From Tachypleus tridentatus (Eukaryota; Arthropoda; Merostomata; Xiphosura; Limulidae), in contig NW_027467782.1 in NCBI RefSeq assembly GCF_004210375.1, forward strand, positions 23,353,276-23,417,275: a stretch of DNA of 64,000 bases, in the 5' to 3' direction. The translations under genes were made by a program, and so were the position numbers. Shown in pieces: positions 48,014 through 58,362 of this stretch. The notes beneath the pieces were generated by a model. It did no database searches. It was given only the letters and a program-made list of their open reading frames with translations, and was not told the origin of the DNA. Position 1 is the first letter of the stretch. Each line of letters begins with the position of its first letter.

Positions 48014-49198
48014 TTAATAAATCTCCCCCAGTAACACCTCAACCACCCTTTCTCCTGGTATTGTCTTTTGGCAGATAGTACATGGCCAGCAAGATCTGCT
48101 CGCATCTCTAATGATTCCTGGGCAATGAACATAACTAGTGGATCTATCCGCTATCTTCTTTGCTCTTAGGTGTCCTTGCACAGTCAACTCGTGAATTTGT
48201 TCCATCAGTTGAGTCCTGTATTCTGTCGTTTTGATTTGCTGCACTTCCCCAGTATAATTTCTCTGTTTGATTTGGTACAGCAATTCCTTCTAATACTCTG
48301 GTCTATAAGTGCTTTACCTCTTTGTCTTCTGCTCGATTTTTTTCCCATATTTTATCACAAAGATTGTCTAGCGAAAAGTGTTTCTTTTACGCTTCTTTCA
48401 ATTCCTGCAAACCTACATTCGTGATATCACCTTTTGACCTTTGTAAGATCTTCGTGTTATGTTTGCTCTTATTTTCTTGAGCTCTGTTTGTGACTGCCAA
48501 TGCTTCTTCGTTTATATATATATATGTTTTTCATACATATAGTCTTTGGTAGGTCTGACATAGCACTCTCTTTTGTTTCTCTATTCTGTTGGTACCATCT
48601 CCTTTGTCTTCTGTTAAATTTTCTCCCAGGTATTGTCCCAAAGTTTCTGCAATGGAAGAACTTTCTTTTATGATTCCTTCATTTCCTACAAACCTACATT
48701 CGGGATGTCCTTTTTTCACACTTGTAAGGTCTTGATGTCTTGCTTGCTCTTCTTTACTTGACCACTAGTGGTGACCACCAATGGTTCATCAATCTTCTTT
48801 CGATCTGTTTTCTGAGTTTCTACTAGCTGGTATGTTTTAAACAATTTGGTCAAATATGGATGTTTTATACTGTTGTCTCCAGGTCTACCACATAATATAA
48901 TGCATTTATCTTTATTTTCTTATGGGACATTTTCTCATTGTCCCATCAATAAGTACACACACACACTCACATGTGTAGTTTGCTTCTCATGTGGTCATAA
49001 TATAGTAGACTGGCTCTCACTACTGCAAACAATTTCTTGTAGGCACTTCACTCTTTTGTCCCCAACATATTCTTCACTCACTGGCATGTTGTGATTTGCT
49101 GGTACTTCTGAATATCTGTAACATGCTCCAATCACTATTGACACTGTTGATCCATTTGTTAACTTAAGTTGATTGTTAGTCGTGTACTGATTAACCAT
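48014..49198 (-). pseudogene. Gypsy-like LTR retrotransposon remnant
   Basis: In minus-strand order, a retropepsin-like piece comes first: MPVSEEYVGDKRVKCLQ, at about 49100-49050. The position where the family has Asp-Thr-Gly reads EIV here, so the protease is dead. Then comes an unclassified stretch with a duplicated segment. Last is an integrase zinc-binding (HHCC) piece: IHELTVQGHLRAKKIAD, CPGIIRDASRS, then CWPCTICQK, at 48200-48060. Reverse transcriptase, RNase H and the integrase core are absent. No LTR pair could be recognised. The identification rests on the HHCC spacing and the order of parts. Confidence 0.7.
48310..48745. repeat. Diverged direct duplication inside the gypsy-like remnant
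   Basis: 48310-48480 and 48595-48745 share CTTTGTCTTCTG, CCCA..ATT.T..CA(C)AAAG, and CAAACCTACATTCG followed by a CTTGTAAG/TTTGTAAG block, in the same order. They are clearly diverged. Confidence 0.65.
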
Positions 49199-49930
49199 AG
49201 AAATGGAACTTCCTTCTCATAGTATATCTGGCATCTTTTATTGATTCTCTTTCTTTTGGCAGCAGCATCTATATTGACAGTCAAACTTTCTAGTTTCTTA
49301 ACAACACCATCTACAGAAGTTGCTATAGCAGCTTTATTCTGAGATTTCTGCTGTTCCTTGTGAGTAATGGACTTCCATTCCTTCGCAACGTTACATATTT
49401 TATAAATAACATTTCTTTACCCATTTGTCTGTTAACCCCATGTAACCTTTGGTAGACTCCGTTTCTAGTCAACTACCAGTTTTGTTTTAAATAATAATAT
49501 CTTCAAAATAAGACAAACGTGTGTACAAAATTATTTACACCATGAAATATCACAGTTGTATCCAAAACTCTAAATAATTAATCTTTATTTTCAAATATCC
49601 ACTTGGGCTGATTCAATTACTTAAGACTATAATTGACAATATAAACTATTTTTCACACAGTACTTACTTTTACTCACAGTACTATTAGTAAATTATTCAC
49701 TCAGTAAGTACCCCATTGGTTACAACAGTTATATCATAACTTTAAAAAATTGTCTACTTCTCATCAAAATTCACAGAGAATGGTTCAATTAATATAGATC
49801 CCCCTTTTATAATACAAATTATTATATTTATTAAACATTGAAACTAACTTTATCATATCGCCAGATATGGTTAATTATTCTCACATGAGCTAACTTCACG
49901 TTTTTTCTCATTGACTAATTGTCTGAGAAA
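49199..49930. other. Non-coding DNA, possibly the 5' part of the same retroelement
   Basis: The stretch to about 49450 has residual coding-like composition on the minus strand but no continuous frame. Beyond it, the sequence is AT-rich with no recognisable LTR boundary. Confidence 0.4.
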
Positions 49931-50163
49931 ATTCGTAATCTGAGGGTAGCGGGTTTGCATCCCCGTCGCGCCAAACATGCGCATTTCAGCCGTGGGGGCG
50001 TTATAATGTGACGGTCAATCCCACTATTCATTGGTAAAAGAGTAGCCCAAGGGTTGGCGGTGTGTGGTGATGACTAGCTGCCTTCCCTCTCGTCTTACAC
50101 TACTAAATTAGGGACGGCTAGCACAAAGCTCCTTGAGGACTATCAACGTGGTAAATTTGTTTG
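49931..50163 (+). mobile_element. tRNA-derived SINE (type 1), head truncated
   Basis: It starts within the tRNA-like part (TCGTAATCTGAGGGTAGCGG, GTTTGCATCCCCGTCGCGCC) and runs to the GTTTGTTTG tail. Confidence 0.93.
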
Positions 50164-50534
50164 TTTGCCACGTCATACAACTAAAGTTAAATAATCACTA
50201 TTATTTTTTTAAATCATTAAATATTAACTCACCAAATAAATTGAATAGTAACTCTTAAACTAAACAATTTTGTATATCCAAAAAATATTAATTACTGATT
50301 TAAAATCATTCTTTCCCCAACTTGTGTGTCTACAGTGAAGTTATAATTTATAAAGCTTCTGTAATAAATAATCATTTTCTTTGAAACAAACATGGATTTT
50401 TAAAGCGATAAAACAGGCAATTTTAAAATACTCTATAACTTTTTATTTTCTATTTACATACATTTTATTTTAATTTTTTTATCGATGTGAAGTTTGTGAA
50501 AATTCGGGACAAGAAAACATAAATCGAGTTCCAC
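50164..50534. other. AT-rich DNA next to the inverted repeat, with a possible poly(A) signal
   Basis: On the minus strand AATAAA at about 50463-50470 lies about 220 nt past the stop codon of the left gene copy and is a candidate polyadenylation signal. Whether the inverted repeat continues through this stretch cannot be seen, because its partner lies beyond the window. Confidence 0.45.
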
Positions 50535-50689
50535 TGTCTCTTATTAGTGAAGAAAATCGTCCGATCATAGAAGTTCTTCTGTTGTTGTCTTGCATCTGGC
50601 TTTCTAATTCAGTTAAACACTTGTCAAAAAAATTCTTGTAGATCTAAATATGTTTCAGGGGCTTACTTTTCTCAATTTTTCTTTCTACT

Positions 50690-51007
50690 CTAGACGTCTG
50701 AACACTCTGACTCTGATGATTTCCTTTCATGAAACAAATCTCGCAGTTCTTTGAAGTAAAGAGGTCTCATTGATTTATATTTCGTAAATTTGTTGTGACG
50801 TCTACAATGTGAAGGTACCTTCTTCCTTTCAGTTAACAGAGTTTCTGATATATATGAGATAATTGGTTTATATTTATGAGGCTGTGTTGTTATAAAATAT
50901 TTGGCATGTGATCCTTCAAGGCTCGTGATAATGTTTCTTATTTTACTTGATGCATTACTATTTTGAATGTCCTTCCTATGGGTGAAAACATTCGCCTTTG
51001 GTTCTTT
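50690..51007 (-). pseudogene. Second copy of the Ig-receptor last exon
   Basis: This is the inverted copy of 63529-63846: acceptor TATTTTTAG|, 105 codons and stop. It appears intact as an exon. It belongs to a gene copy whose 5' part (Ig domain, stalk) is absent or lies in the gap, so I mark it as part of an incomplete gene. Confidence 0.8.
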
Positions 51008-52000
51008 CTAAAAATAACAAGAATCAGAATAGGTTGATGTTAGTTATCATTATATCGAAATTACCTCTTGGAAATTAATACAATGAAACTACCGATAACT
51101 GGGCTATATCAGTTTAGTGGATATCGATTCAAATACGTTTTCGAACAACACTTTTATTGAAATATCCAAATTTTGAGCAAACTGATTGACTCTATAAATT
51201 GATTTCTAATAACTAAAAAGGGAAGGGAATGTTTATCTAGTGCATACCGAAATATTTTCCACTTTACTTCGGGGAAAAACTCTGTAGAAAGTATCATATT
51301 TCTCTAGTACTAAACAGAACAAAATGTAAACAATTACTAACAAGCGTTATTAGAAATTTGAGAATTTCAAAAATAATCAAACTAAAAAAGAAATTGAAAT
51401 AAAAAAAACGTTGGTACCAACAACTATACTTTTAAGAATGATAAATTGCGTGATGTATATTTTAATTTAGTTGCTGCAATTATCGAGAATTTCACTCTAC
51501 GTTGTTTTTGTTGGTTTTTTTTATCAGAAAACTTCAAAACGGACTATCTGTGTCTGCTCACCAAGAGCATTAATACCAGACTTTTAGAGTTATAAGTGTT
51601 CGGTCGTAATTCTGGGCTCCACCAGATGTCCTTAATCTATGGGTGCCTTTGTATTTAAAATTCGAATATTTTAATATTTGTTTGGAAGCAGCTTAACACT
51701 CCTACGAAATGACGTTTCTAGTCCTGATTTCTCCAAGCCCGTTCCCCTGGCTGTGGTTTCGCTAGATAGTAGAGAGGGACAGTGGGAATCTCGTTAATCC
51801 ATTCATTAATGGATTTAAATGGCAATTTCATTTAAATACAAAATTATTAGCCTAATATTAATAACCTTTCAAGTTGCTCTGGGGCCTATTAGGCCCCACT
51901 TTTCATAGGAGTGTTAACATCGAGATGGCGCTGCGAAATTTATCAATATCGATTTGAACTAAAGCGCAAAAAGAATACAAACACGACAATAATGATGCTT

Positions 52001-52276
52001 CCTGGCATGGCCAAGCGCGTAAGGCGTGCGACTCGTAATCTGAGGGTCGCGGGTTCGCGCCCGCGTCGCGCTAAACATGCTCGCCCTCCCAGCCGTGGGG
52101 GCGTATAATGTGACGGTCAATTCCACTATTCGTTGGTAAAAGAGTAGCCCAAGAGTTGGCGGTGGGTGGTGATGACTAGCTGCCTTCCCTCTAGTCTTAC
52201 ACTGCTAAATTAGAAACGGCTATCACAGATAGCCCTCGAGTAGCTTTGTGCGAAATTCCAAAAAACAAACAAACTA
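52001..52276 (+). mobile_element. tRNA-derived SINE (type 1), full length, young
   Basis: It begins CCTGGCATGGCCAAGCGCGT (A-box region) with GGGTTCGCGCCCGCG (B-box region), then AACATGCTCGCCC and TGTGACGGTCAATTCC. The core and GTGCGAAATTCC precede an AACAAACAAAC tail. The small open frame spanning its head is not a gene. Confidence 0.95.
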
Positions 52277-52540
52277 AAACAAGCTTCATAAAAAGTAAAA
52301 TAAAATACATTTTTAACTCTATGTGGTGCGTAAATGAGTCCAGTGTTTTTAATTAGAAAGTTTCTAGCTAGCATAAATGTAAACTTGTCAGAGAATTTCT
52401 ACTGTTTAAAATTTTGGCATGACGAAAGGGTGTTTGAACATCAGATAAGATACAATAAAGTTCTACAGTTATCCAAGCAAAGAAAATTTGGCTAATGCCG
52501 GTTTGTTAAACAGGAAAAGAAAATAAGCAAATGTAAATGT

Positions 52541-52755
52541 CCCGGCATAGCCAGGTGGTTAAGGCGCTCGGCTCGTAATCCGAGGTTCGCGAGTTCAAAT
52601 CCCCGTCACACCGAACATACTCGCCCTTTTAGCCGTGGGAGCATTATAATGTGACGGTCAATCCCACTATTCGTTGGCAAAAGAATAGCTCAAGAGTTGG
52701 TGGTGGGTGGTGATGACTAGCTGCCTTCCCTCTAGTCTTACACAACTAAATTAGC
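52541..52755 (+). mobile_element. tRNA-derived SINE (type 1), tail truncated
   Basis: It begins CCCGGCATAGCCAGGTGGTT with a perfect B-box GAGTTCAAATCCCCG. It stops after CTAAATTAGCAG, without the GTTTG-type tail. Confidence 0.94.
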
Positions 52756-52844
52756 AGTTGTAGTATATGAAGGATGGAAGTCCTCACATTATACATCATA
52801 CGTATATGTGTCTCTCTCCTACTAAATGGAATGAGTGAGAGCCA

Positions 52845-53560
52845 ACTTTACGAGGTAATGACTCATAAACAGAGTCATGCAGTACAAATCTATAGAATAA
52901 ACATTTAATAAAGGTTTGGAGACGGCTTAAATGGTAATGAAGAAAATATTATTATATACTAGCGCAAGTACTAGTCCTCTGGACGGAATTTACGTAAATT
53001 CATAATTAATGAAAAGTTATCTAACGACATGAAGAATTGTCTCCCTCATATGTGACCAGATCAATGAAAACCATGAGATAAAATACTGATTAAACGCCTT
53101 CCTTTCCCCGTAGCGGGCTTAGAACCATAATTTGAAACAGCTTCTATCCAAGTGGAACGGTTTTAAAATGGTCATATTAGAAGCATCTTTCATATATCTT
53201 CCCAAATGTTAATACAGTAGAAAATATGTAATTTTTACAATTTTGTTGTTCATACATTTCACTTTATACTTTGAGTACATAGATTAAAAAGAATATCAGG
53301 TTATACTTTTGTTGCTTAGCGACATGGCATAAAGTTGTTGTTGTATACCTATACCAAGTTAAGATTCATCCGTAACTGTGTCAACAACTGTAAAAACACA
53401 TGACTCATAAACAGAGTCAATAAAGTACAACAATTTCGAAAATGTTTTGAGATGGCTGCAATGATAAAGAAGAAACCTGTATTATATGTATATATCTACA
53501 CACAACGTCTCTAGAAGCTGTTATCAAGTATCCATTTAAACCGACTACAATTTCCTTCTA
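52845..53560. repeat. Diverged tandem duplication within the intron
   Basis: GACTCATAAACAGAGTCA at about 52859 and 53401 starts two similar blocks (GTACAA, GAGA(C)GGCT, AATG(G)TAA(T)GAAGAAA, then AGTA near the end), about 540 bp apart. The motif is itself a small palindrome (TGACTC and GAGTCA). Confidence 0.6.
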
Positions 53561-53852
53561 AAAATCGATACCATTAAATTGAAACGTTTCTTATAAGGTG
53601 GAAGATTATAGTGTAAAGTTTATAGCCTTAATACATTATATTTACAACGGTGTCTAAACTTCATGCAGAACACCAGCATGAACATGTAGAGAAAGTAAGT
53701 AAACATATGTGACTGAAGGTATATTACATTCTTGTTATGTTCGTCTATTTGTGCTCTACCCACCACAGCTATCGATAGCCGGTTTCTAGCGTTGTAAGTC
53801 CCAGACACTCGGTATGAAATGTGATGACATTTCCCGTTATCACAATACTTAC

Positions 53853-54066
53853 TTTAGGAAGATGAAAATTCTGGACTTTTTTGGCCCGCTTCTCTTTTAC
53901 ACTTTTACATTTTCTCTTATCGTCTCTATTAACAGACTGGTCTTCATCTTTTTGTGGTACAAGTGAATATTTAATTTTTTTTCTATCATCTTTATTTGTA
54001 TGGTCTTCTGTGTTAGCTGATTTTACTGTTTTACATCTACAACAATTGCACTTCCAAATAATGACA
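53853..54066 (-). pseudogene. Second copy of the Ig-receptor cytoplasmic exon
   Basis: This is the inverted copy of 60476-60689, with donor AAA|GTAAGT and acceptor CTTTTGTAG|. The encoded residues, including the IKYSLV motif, appear identical to those of the right copy. Confidence 0.85.
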
Positions 54067-54937
54067 CTACAAAAGAAAAGCGCTAATAAATAACATGGAT
54101 GATTTAATTTGACTCTTATTTGTACATCAGTGTTATGTCAATTAAAAATGGAATATAATTATAATCTAGAAATAATAATATTTAACAACGACAGCCACAG
54201 GGACGTTCTCTCCCAGTGGAACGTCAGTAAGTATATGAACATATAACACTAAAATAGGCGGGTTCAGTTCCCCACGGCGGACATAGCAATTTGACCCCTG
54301 CTGCATCTCTTTAAAATAAAGTTAACAAATGTAAACAGGAATAAAACGTTATAGCTTAAGAGGGATAATTGAATAATTATTATACTCGCTGATAAATTTC
54401 AATTTTAAGACCATATTCAAATAAACTGAAAATCATTAATTAGTTAAAGAACTTTTTTGAATGAAAATGCCTTTTATATTTATCTCAAGTACTCGAATTG
54501 TAATAATTTAGGTTACCCATATTTTACACGTTTCAATTTCAAGTATTTCTACTGACACAGTACCTTATTGTATTTACATATAAAAACAGGTTGAACAATA
54601 ACATACTTACAAGGAATGTTTTTCATCAGAAGAACTTGTAATATTGTAAAACGTGATCCACAATTTAAGCTTTAAGTGAATCTTCACACTTAAAATACAC
54701 TTTATTGTAAACTGATGATGCTAATTTCCCCTTATATATTTCTTTTTAATGCAAGCGTTTGTAACCTTTTGATTATTTATCATTCTAATTAAAAGAAAGT
54801 AACTAATATCTTTTTATTTCTCAGCCCCTTTAAATTCTTTTATTAAGTATATACACATGGTTCAACTATTAATAACATAGAAATTATATTAAGATCTATT
54901 CAACAAAACATTAAAAAAAATACTGTTTTGTTCTTAC

Positions 54938-54958
54938 CTTTAAAAAATTAACAAAAAG
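54938..54958 (-). pseudogene. Truncated second copy of the transmembrane exon
   Basis: Only the last 21 nt before the GTAAGA donor are present. The sequence then meets the N gap. The T/A runs here differ from the right copy by single bases, and these shift the frame, as often happens at contig ends. Confidence 0.75.
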
Positions 54959-55458
54959 NNNNNNNNNNNNNNNNNNNNNNNNNNNNNNNNNNNNNNNNNN
55001 NNNNNNNNNNNNNNNNNNNNNNNNNNNNNNNNNNNNNNNNNNNNNNNNNNNNNNNNNNNNNNNNNNNNNNNNNNNNNNNNNNNNNNNNNNNNNNNNNNNN
55101 NNNNNNNNNNNNNNNNNNNNNNNNNNNNNNNNNNNNNNNNNNNNNNNNNNNNNNNNNNNNNNNNNNNNNNNNNNNNNNNNNNNNNNNNNNNNNNNNNNNN
55201 NNNNNNNNNNNNNNNNNNNNNNNNNNNNNNNNNNNNNNNNNNNNNNNNNNNNNNNNNNNNNNNNNNNNNNNNNNNNNNNNNNNNNNNNNNNNNNNNNNNN
55301 NNNNNNNNNNNNNNNNNNNNNNNNNNNNNNNNNNNNNNNNNNNNNNNNNNNNNNNNNNNNNNNNNNNNNNNNNNNNNNNNNNNNNNNNNNNNNNNNNNNN
55401 NNNNNNNNNNNNNNNNNNNNNNNNNNNNNNNNNNNNNNNNNNNNNNNNNNNNNNNNNN
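54959..55458. other. Assembly gap, exactly 500 N
   Basis: A round-number run of N marks a scaffold join of unknown true length. It abuts the left arm of the inverted repeat directly. Confidence 0.99.
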
Positions 55459-55599
55459 TTTTTAATATTTTAATTCAAATTGGGGAAACTTAAGGGAAGA
55501 ATAGAAACTTATTAAATTCCGTATATATTATTTACCTGCCAGGCGAGTTGTTTGAACTATTTTTACAACAATAATTGTGATTATTTAGCAAGTATTATT

Positions 55600-56115
55600 G
55601 TGAAACAACAATGTCTTATTTTGTAATAAAATAACGTAAACATTAGATGTTTTTTCACACATATTTCAATTTGTATATTTTAAATTCAAATCAAAGCTCT
55701 TTAAAAATGGAACTGTGGTTTATGTAGCCTCATCATAAATTTCACACCTTTTAGTTTCTGTACTTTGTCAGCTTTTAGCGTTCAATCCGTAACTCCGTAG
55801 CTTTTATCAGCTTTTAGTATTTATTCCGGAACTCCGTAACTTTTATGATATATTGTTGTGGTGTTTCTTCGTTGCCTCTAAGCATGATGTGAAACAACAA
55901 TATCTTATTTTGTGATAAAAATAACGTAAACACTGGACGTTTTTTTCACACATTTTTGAATTTATTTATTTTAAATTCAAATCAAAGCTGTGTAAAAATG
56001 GAGTTGTGGTTTCTGTGGCCTCATCATAAATTTCACACGTTTTAGTTTCTGTACTTTGTCAGCTTTTAGTGTTTAATCCGGAACTCCGTAACTTTTATGA
56101 TATATTGTTTGTAGT
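55600..56115. repeat. 289-bp direct duplication upstream of the Ig receptor
   Basis: GTGAAACAACAATGTCTTAT at 55600 recurs at 55889 with the same following blocks: AATAACGTAAACA, TTTTTTCACACAT, TCAAATCAAAGCT, and TCATCATAAATTTCACAC. TTAGTTTCTGTACTTTGTCA and CCGGAACTCCGTAACTTTTA then follow. The first unit also has an internal duplication of the TCAGCTTTTAG / AACTCCGTA part. It ends about 120 bp before the first ATG, so it probably overlaps the promoter. Confidence 0.9.
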
Positions 56116-56237
56116 TCTTACGTGCTTACAATATTTATAATATTAACAATGAAACAGTATCATAGTAACACAGATAATTAGGAGACATTTTGGAAAACGT
56201 TCAACTTACTACTGCGAGCAAACTTTAAGATATAAAG

Positions 56238-56605
56238 ATGGTGAAGTTCTTATTTAAAACATTGATTTTTTATAGCATTTTATGCTGTAATAATAGCAAT
56301 GCCTGGACACATAAAGCTTAAACCTCAAAGTATTATACTTGGCGCCCCACAGGTGATTCCGTGTGTCCCTGACAGTTATGGGATCAAAACTTCTACCATT
56401 GATGTTTTCCAGTATTATTGGTTTGGCCCCTACGGTGGAATAGCAACAGACGATAATAAAATTCGGGTAAACAAAGCCACGGGTGATTTGATGATTTATA
56501 AATTTGATTTTTCTGATACCGGTGTGTATAAGTGCGTTATTGAATACTCAGGAAACTGGGAGATAAAAGCACACAAACCAATTTTCATCACTCATTTCTT
56601 GGAAG
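56238..56605 (+). CDS. Ig-domain membrane receptor, exon 1 (signal peptide and Ig domain), apparent frameshift
   Basis: ATG at 56238 starts MVKFLFKTLIF, a classic signal-peptide opening. The continuation in the Ig frame (AFYAVIIA, then MPGHIKLKPQ) completes a hydrophobic core, but the two are one base out of register in the six-T run at 56266-56271. The Ig fold is clear: Cys in IPCVPD, Trp in FQYYWFGPYGG 19 residues later, and DTGVYKC with the second Cys 57 residues after the first. The exon ends GAAG|GTAAAT in phase 1. The GP-x-G and TG-LM-x(8-9)-G-Y-C pattern recalls sperm Ig proteins such as ZPBP. Alternatively an unseen upstream exon is spliced to the AG at 56275. Confidence 0.8.
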
Positions 56606-56904
56606 GTAAATGCTTATAAGAATCAATTTTGGTAGTGTTTAGAAGTTAAAAAAAGCTTTAAATTATGAATCGGATTTCATCCATTTTTACTACAATTTGC
56701 GTAAAGTGTTATAAGTTTGATATATATTTAATGATTGTACATTAATTTTCCAAAATCCATGAAATCACCTTTCCAACTACCAACATACAGCTCACCGCCA
56801 TTGTTTCCGCGTTAAGCCTGAGGTGTTAAAATGTTGAAAATCAAACTTGTTTGCAGATATAAATTTATCATTACGAAATAATTTCTGATTTATTATTATC
56901 ATAT

Positions 56905-57163
56905 TGTTTGTTTGTTTTGGAATTTCGCACAAAGCTACTCGAGGGCTATCTGTGCTAGCCGTCCCTAATTTAGCAGTGTAAGACTAGAGGGAAGGCAGCT
57001 AGTCATCACCACCCACCGCGAACTCTTGGGCTACTCTTTTACCAACGAATAGTGGGATTGACCGTCACATTATAACGCCCCCCACGGCTGGGAGGGCGAG
57101 CATGTTTTAGCGCGACGCGGGCTTACGAGTCGCACGCCTTACGCGCTTGGCCATGCCGGGCCT
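56905..57163 (-). mobile_element. tRNA-derived SINE (type 1), internal deletion
   Basis: It is near full length and begins on the plus strand with GTTTGTTTGTTTTGGAATTT. In the tRNA-like head, the B-box stretch is missing between GCGACGCGGGC and TTACGAGTCGC. Confidence 0.94.
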
Positions 57164-57431
57164 ATTTTATCATATACAATAACTAAATACATACATAGAT
57201 ATGAATAAATTTAATCAATAGTATAATACAATTAATGAAATTAGACATTCCGTGAGTCAGAAAACGAGATAACCTTATGTTAGAAATTAGAAAGGTTTTG
57301 TTGTTTTCTTTACAAGTCATAGAACAAATAATTTTAAAAAATCAAAAGTGCTGAATGATTTCTTTAATCGTCTGTGAAAATGTTGAAATTACAAAATGCA
57401 ACAGTGTTATAGCAGAAAAATGTTTCTTTTG

Positions 57432-57612
57432 TTCATCACCACCCACCGCCAACTCTTGGGCTACTCTTTTACCAACGAATAGTGGGAATGACCGTCACGT
57501 TATAATGCCCCCACCGCTGAAAGGGCGAACATGTTTGGTGTGATAGGGATTCGAACCTGCGACCCTCAGATTACACGTCGAATGCCTTAACACATCTGGC
57601 CATGCTGGGCCT
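57432..57612 (-). mobile_element. tRNA-derived SINE (type 1), tail truncated
   Basis: It starts at CATCACCACCCACCGCC and continues through GGGATTCGAACCTGCGACC (reverse B box) to the head GGCCATGCTGGGCC. Confidence 0.93.
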
Positions 57613-57639
57613 TTAATTACCAAAATTTGCGTTTTTCAT

Positions 57640-57910
57640 ATAGGAAAGCAACAAAGGGATATCCGCTGTACATACCGAGGGGAAATCGAACCCTTAACTT
57701 TAGCATTGTAAATTCTTATTTATTATTAATTATGAAAATACATTGATTTGAAACCTCCTGTGACTTACGATACAATAGATAAAGAGCAAGATAAGCCATC
57801 AACTATATTTGTTAGATTTCGTTTATACCTTACAGGATTTCCAATGTATGAGCTTTCACGAAGAAAAGTAGTTAATAATTTGTTATGAGCCTAAAGTGTC
57901 ATATCAGGTC
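57640..57910. repeat. Repeat R3 copy B
   Basis: Outer parts match 33480-33830 in direct orientation. The central segment 57778-57892 matches 33633-33743 in reverse complement (for example TTTGTTATGAGCCTAAA against TTTAGGCTCATAACAAA). Confidence 0.75.
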
Positions 57911-58030
57911 AAAAATTCCCCAAGTGACCCAGCAAAATGTCTGCGTGCTTCCAATGCTAGAAACCGGGTTTCGATATCCGTGATGGGCAGAGCATAGATA
58001 GCCCATGATGTAGTGTTGTGCTAAATTACA
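57905..58030 (+). mobile_element. Short tRNA-related SINE (type 2)
   Basis: It reads GGGTTTCGATATCCGTGAT, GGGCAGAGCATAGATAGCCC, then GTTGTGCTAAATTAC. Confidence 0.65.
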
Positions 58031-58104
58031 AATAAACAGTGCAAAAATATTATATCTTATGTCAACAATACTTGAACTACGAACCATCTTATACTTTATT
58101 TTAG

Positions 58105-58170
58105 CATGCGTACAACCTAGTGAAAACTACCAATGTCCTGAAGGACTCACACTGAGACATAGCCTGTGTT
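58105..58170 (+). CDS. Ig-domain membrane receptor, exon 2 (Cys-rich stalk)
   Basis: A 66-nt exon lies between TTATTTTAG| and GTT|GTAAGT, phase 1 to phase 1, joining exons 1 and 3 without a stop. It encodes CVQPSENYQCPEGLTL, then RHSLC. The CPxG...C spacing, with PSQPGT in the next exon, resembles the C-P-x-G / C-x-P-x-x-P-G-T pattern of extracellular Cys modules, including the C-terminal part of ZPBP-like proteins. This is a resemblance by eye only. Confidence 0.85.
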
Positions 58171-58362
58171 GTAAGTTGTGCTTTCCTTCAAAGCGTTTAT
58201 ATGTGTGATCAGTATTTGTGAATTTTAATTTTTAAATAAATCGAAAAAGGAAAAACTGTTTCGAACAAACTAAGCAGTAAATTAGTTATTATATACTTCA
58301 TCCATTATTTTATTTTTAATTGTCAAAGTTAACATTGTAAACATTTCAAGCTTTTTTCTTAG
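58171..58362 (+). other. Ig-receptor intron 2
   Basis: A short 192-bp intron: GTAAGT donor, CTTTTTTCTTAG acceptor. Confidence 0.85.

Larger units (their letters stand above)
50535..54958. repeat. Left arm of a large inverted repeat
   Basis: This arm is the reverse complement of 59579-64000, base for base over long stretches. It includes two SINEs, exon sequences and introns. Differences I noted are mainly short indels: a 5-bp insertion near 53515 relative to the partner near 61024, one C near 52440, a few bases near 54560, and homopolymer or dinucleotide length changes near 54830-54860. The inner end coincides exactly with the start of the N gap. Confidence 0.97.
56606..58104 (+). other. Ig-receptor intron 1
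   Basis: It is bounded by GAAG|GTAAAT and TTATTTTAG|. It carries two minus-strand type 1 SINEs, the R3 repeat copy B and a type 2 SINE. Confidence 0.85.

Noticed and set aside
52001..52080. Possible tRNA genes (several tRNA-like heads with A and B boxes)
   Set aside because: Each is followed by the shared SINE core and tail, and acceptor stems are not complete. They are SINE promoters, not tRNA genes.
51911..52108. Small basic open frame, duplicated at 62430-62627
   Set aside because: It spans the tRNA-like head of a SINE; its Arg-rich text comes from that GC-rich head.
53620..53808. 62-codon frame on both palindrome arms (also 60734-60922)
   Set aside because: It lies in receptor intron 5 over a type 2 SINE fragment, antisense or out of phase with the exons.
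53881..54093. 70-codon Ser/Leu/Phe-rich frame (also 60449-60661)
   Set aside because: It is the antisense of the cytoplasmic exon of the Ig receptor.
55459..56237. Looking for the missing 5' exons of the left gene copy between gap and right gene
   Set aside because: No Ig-domain sequence on the minus strand is present here. Only the direct duplication was found.
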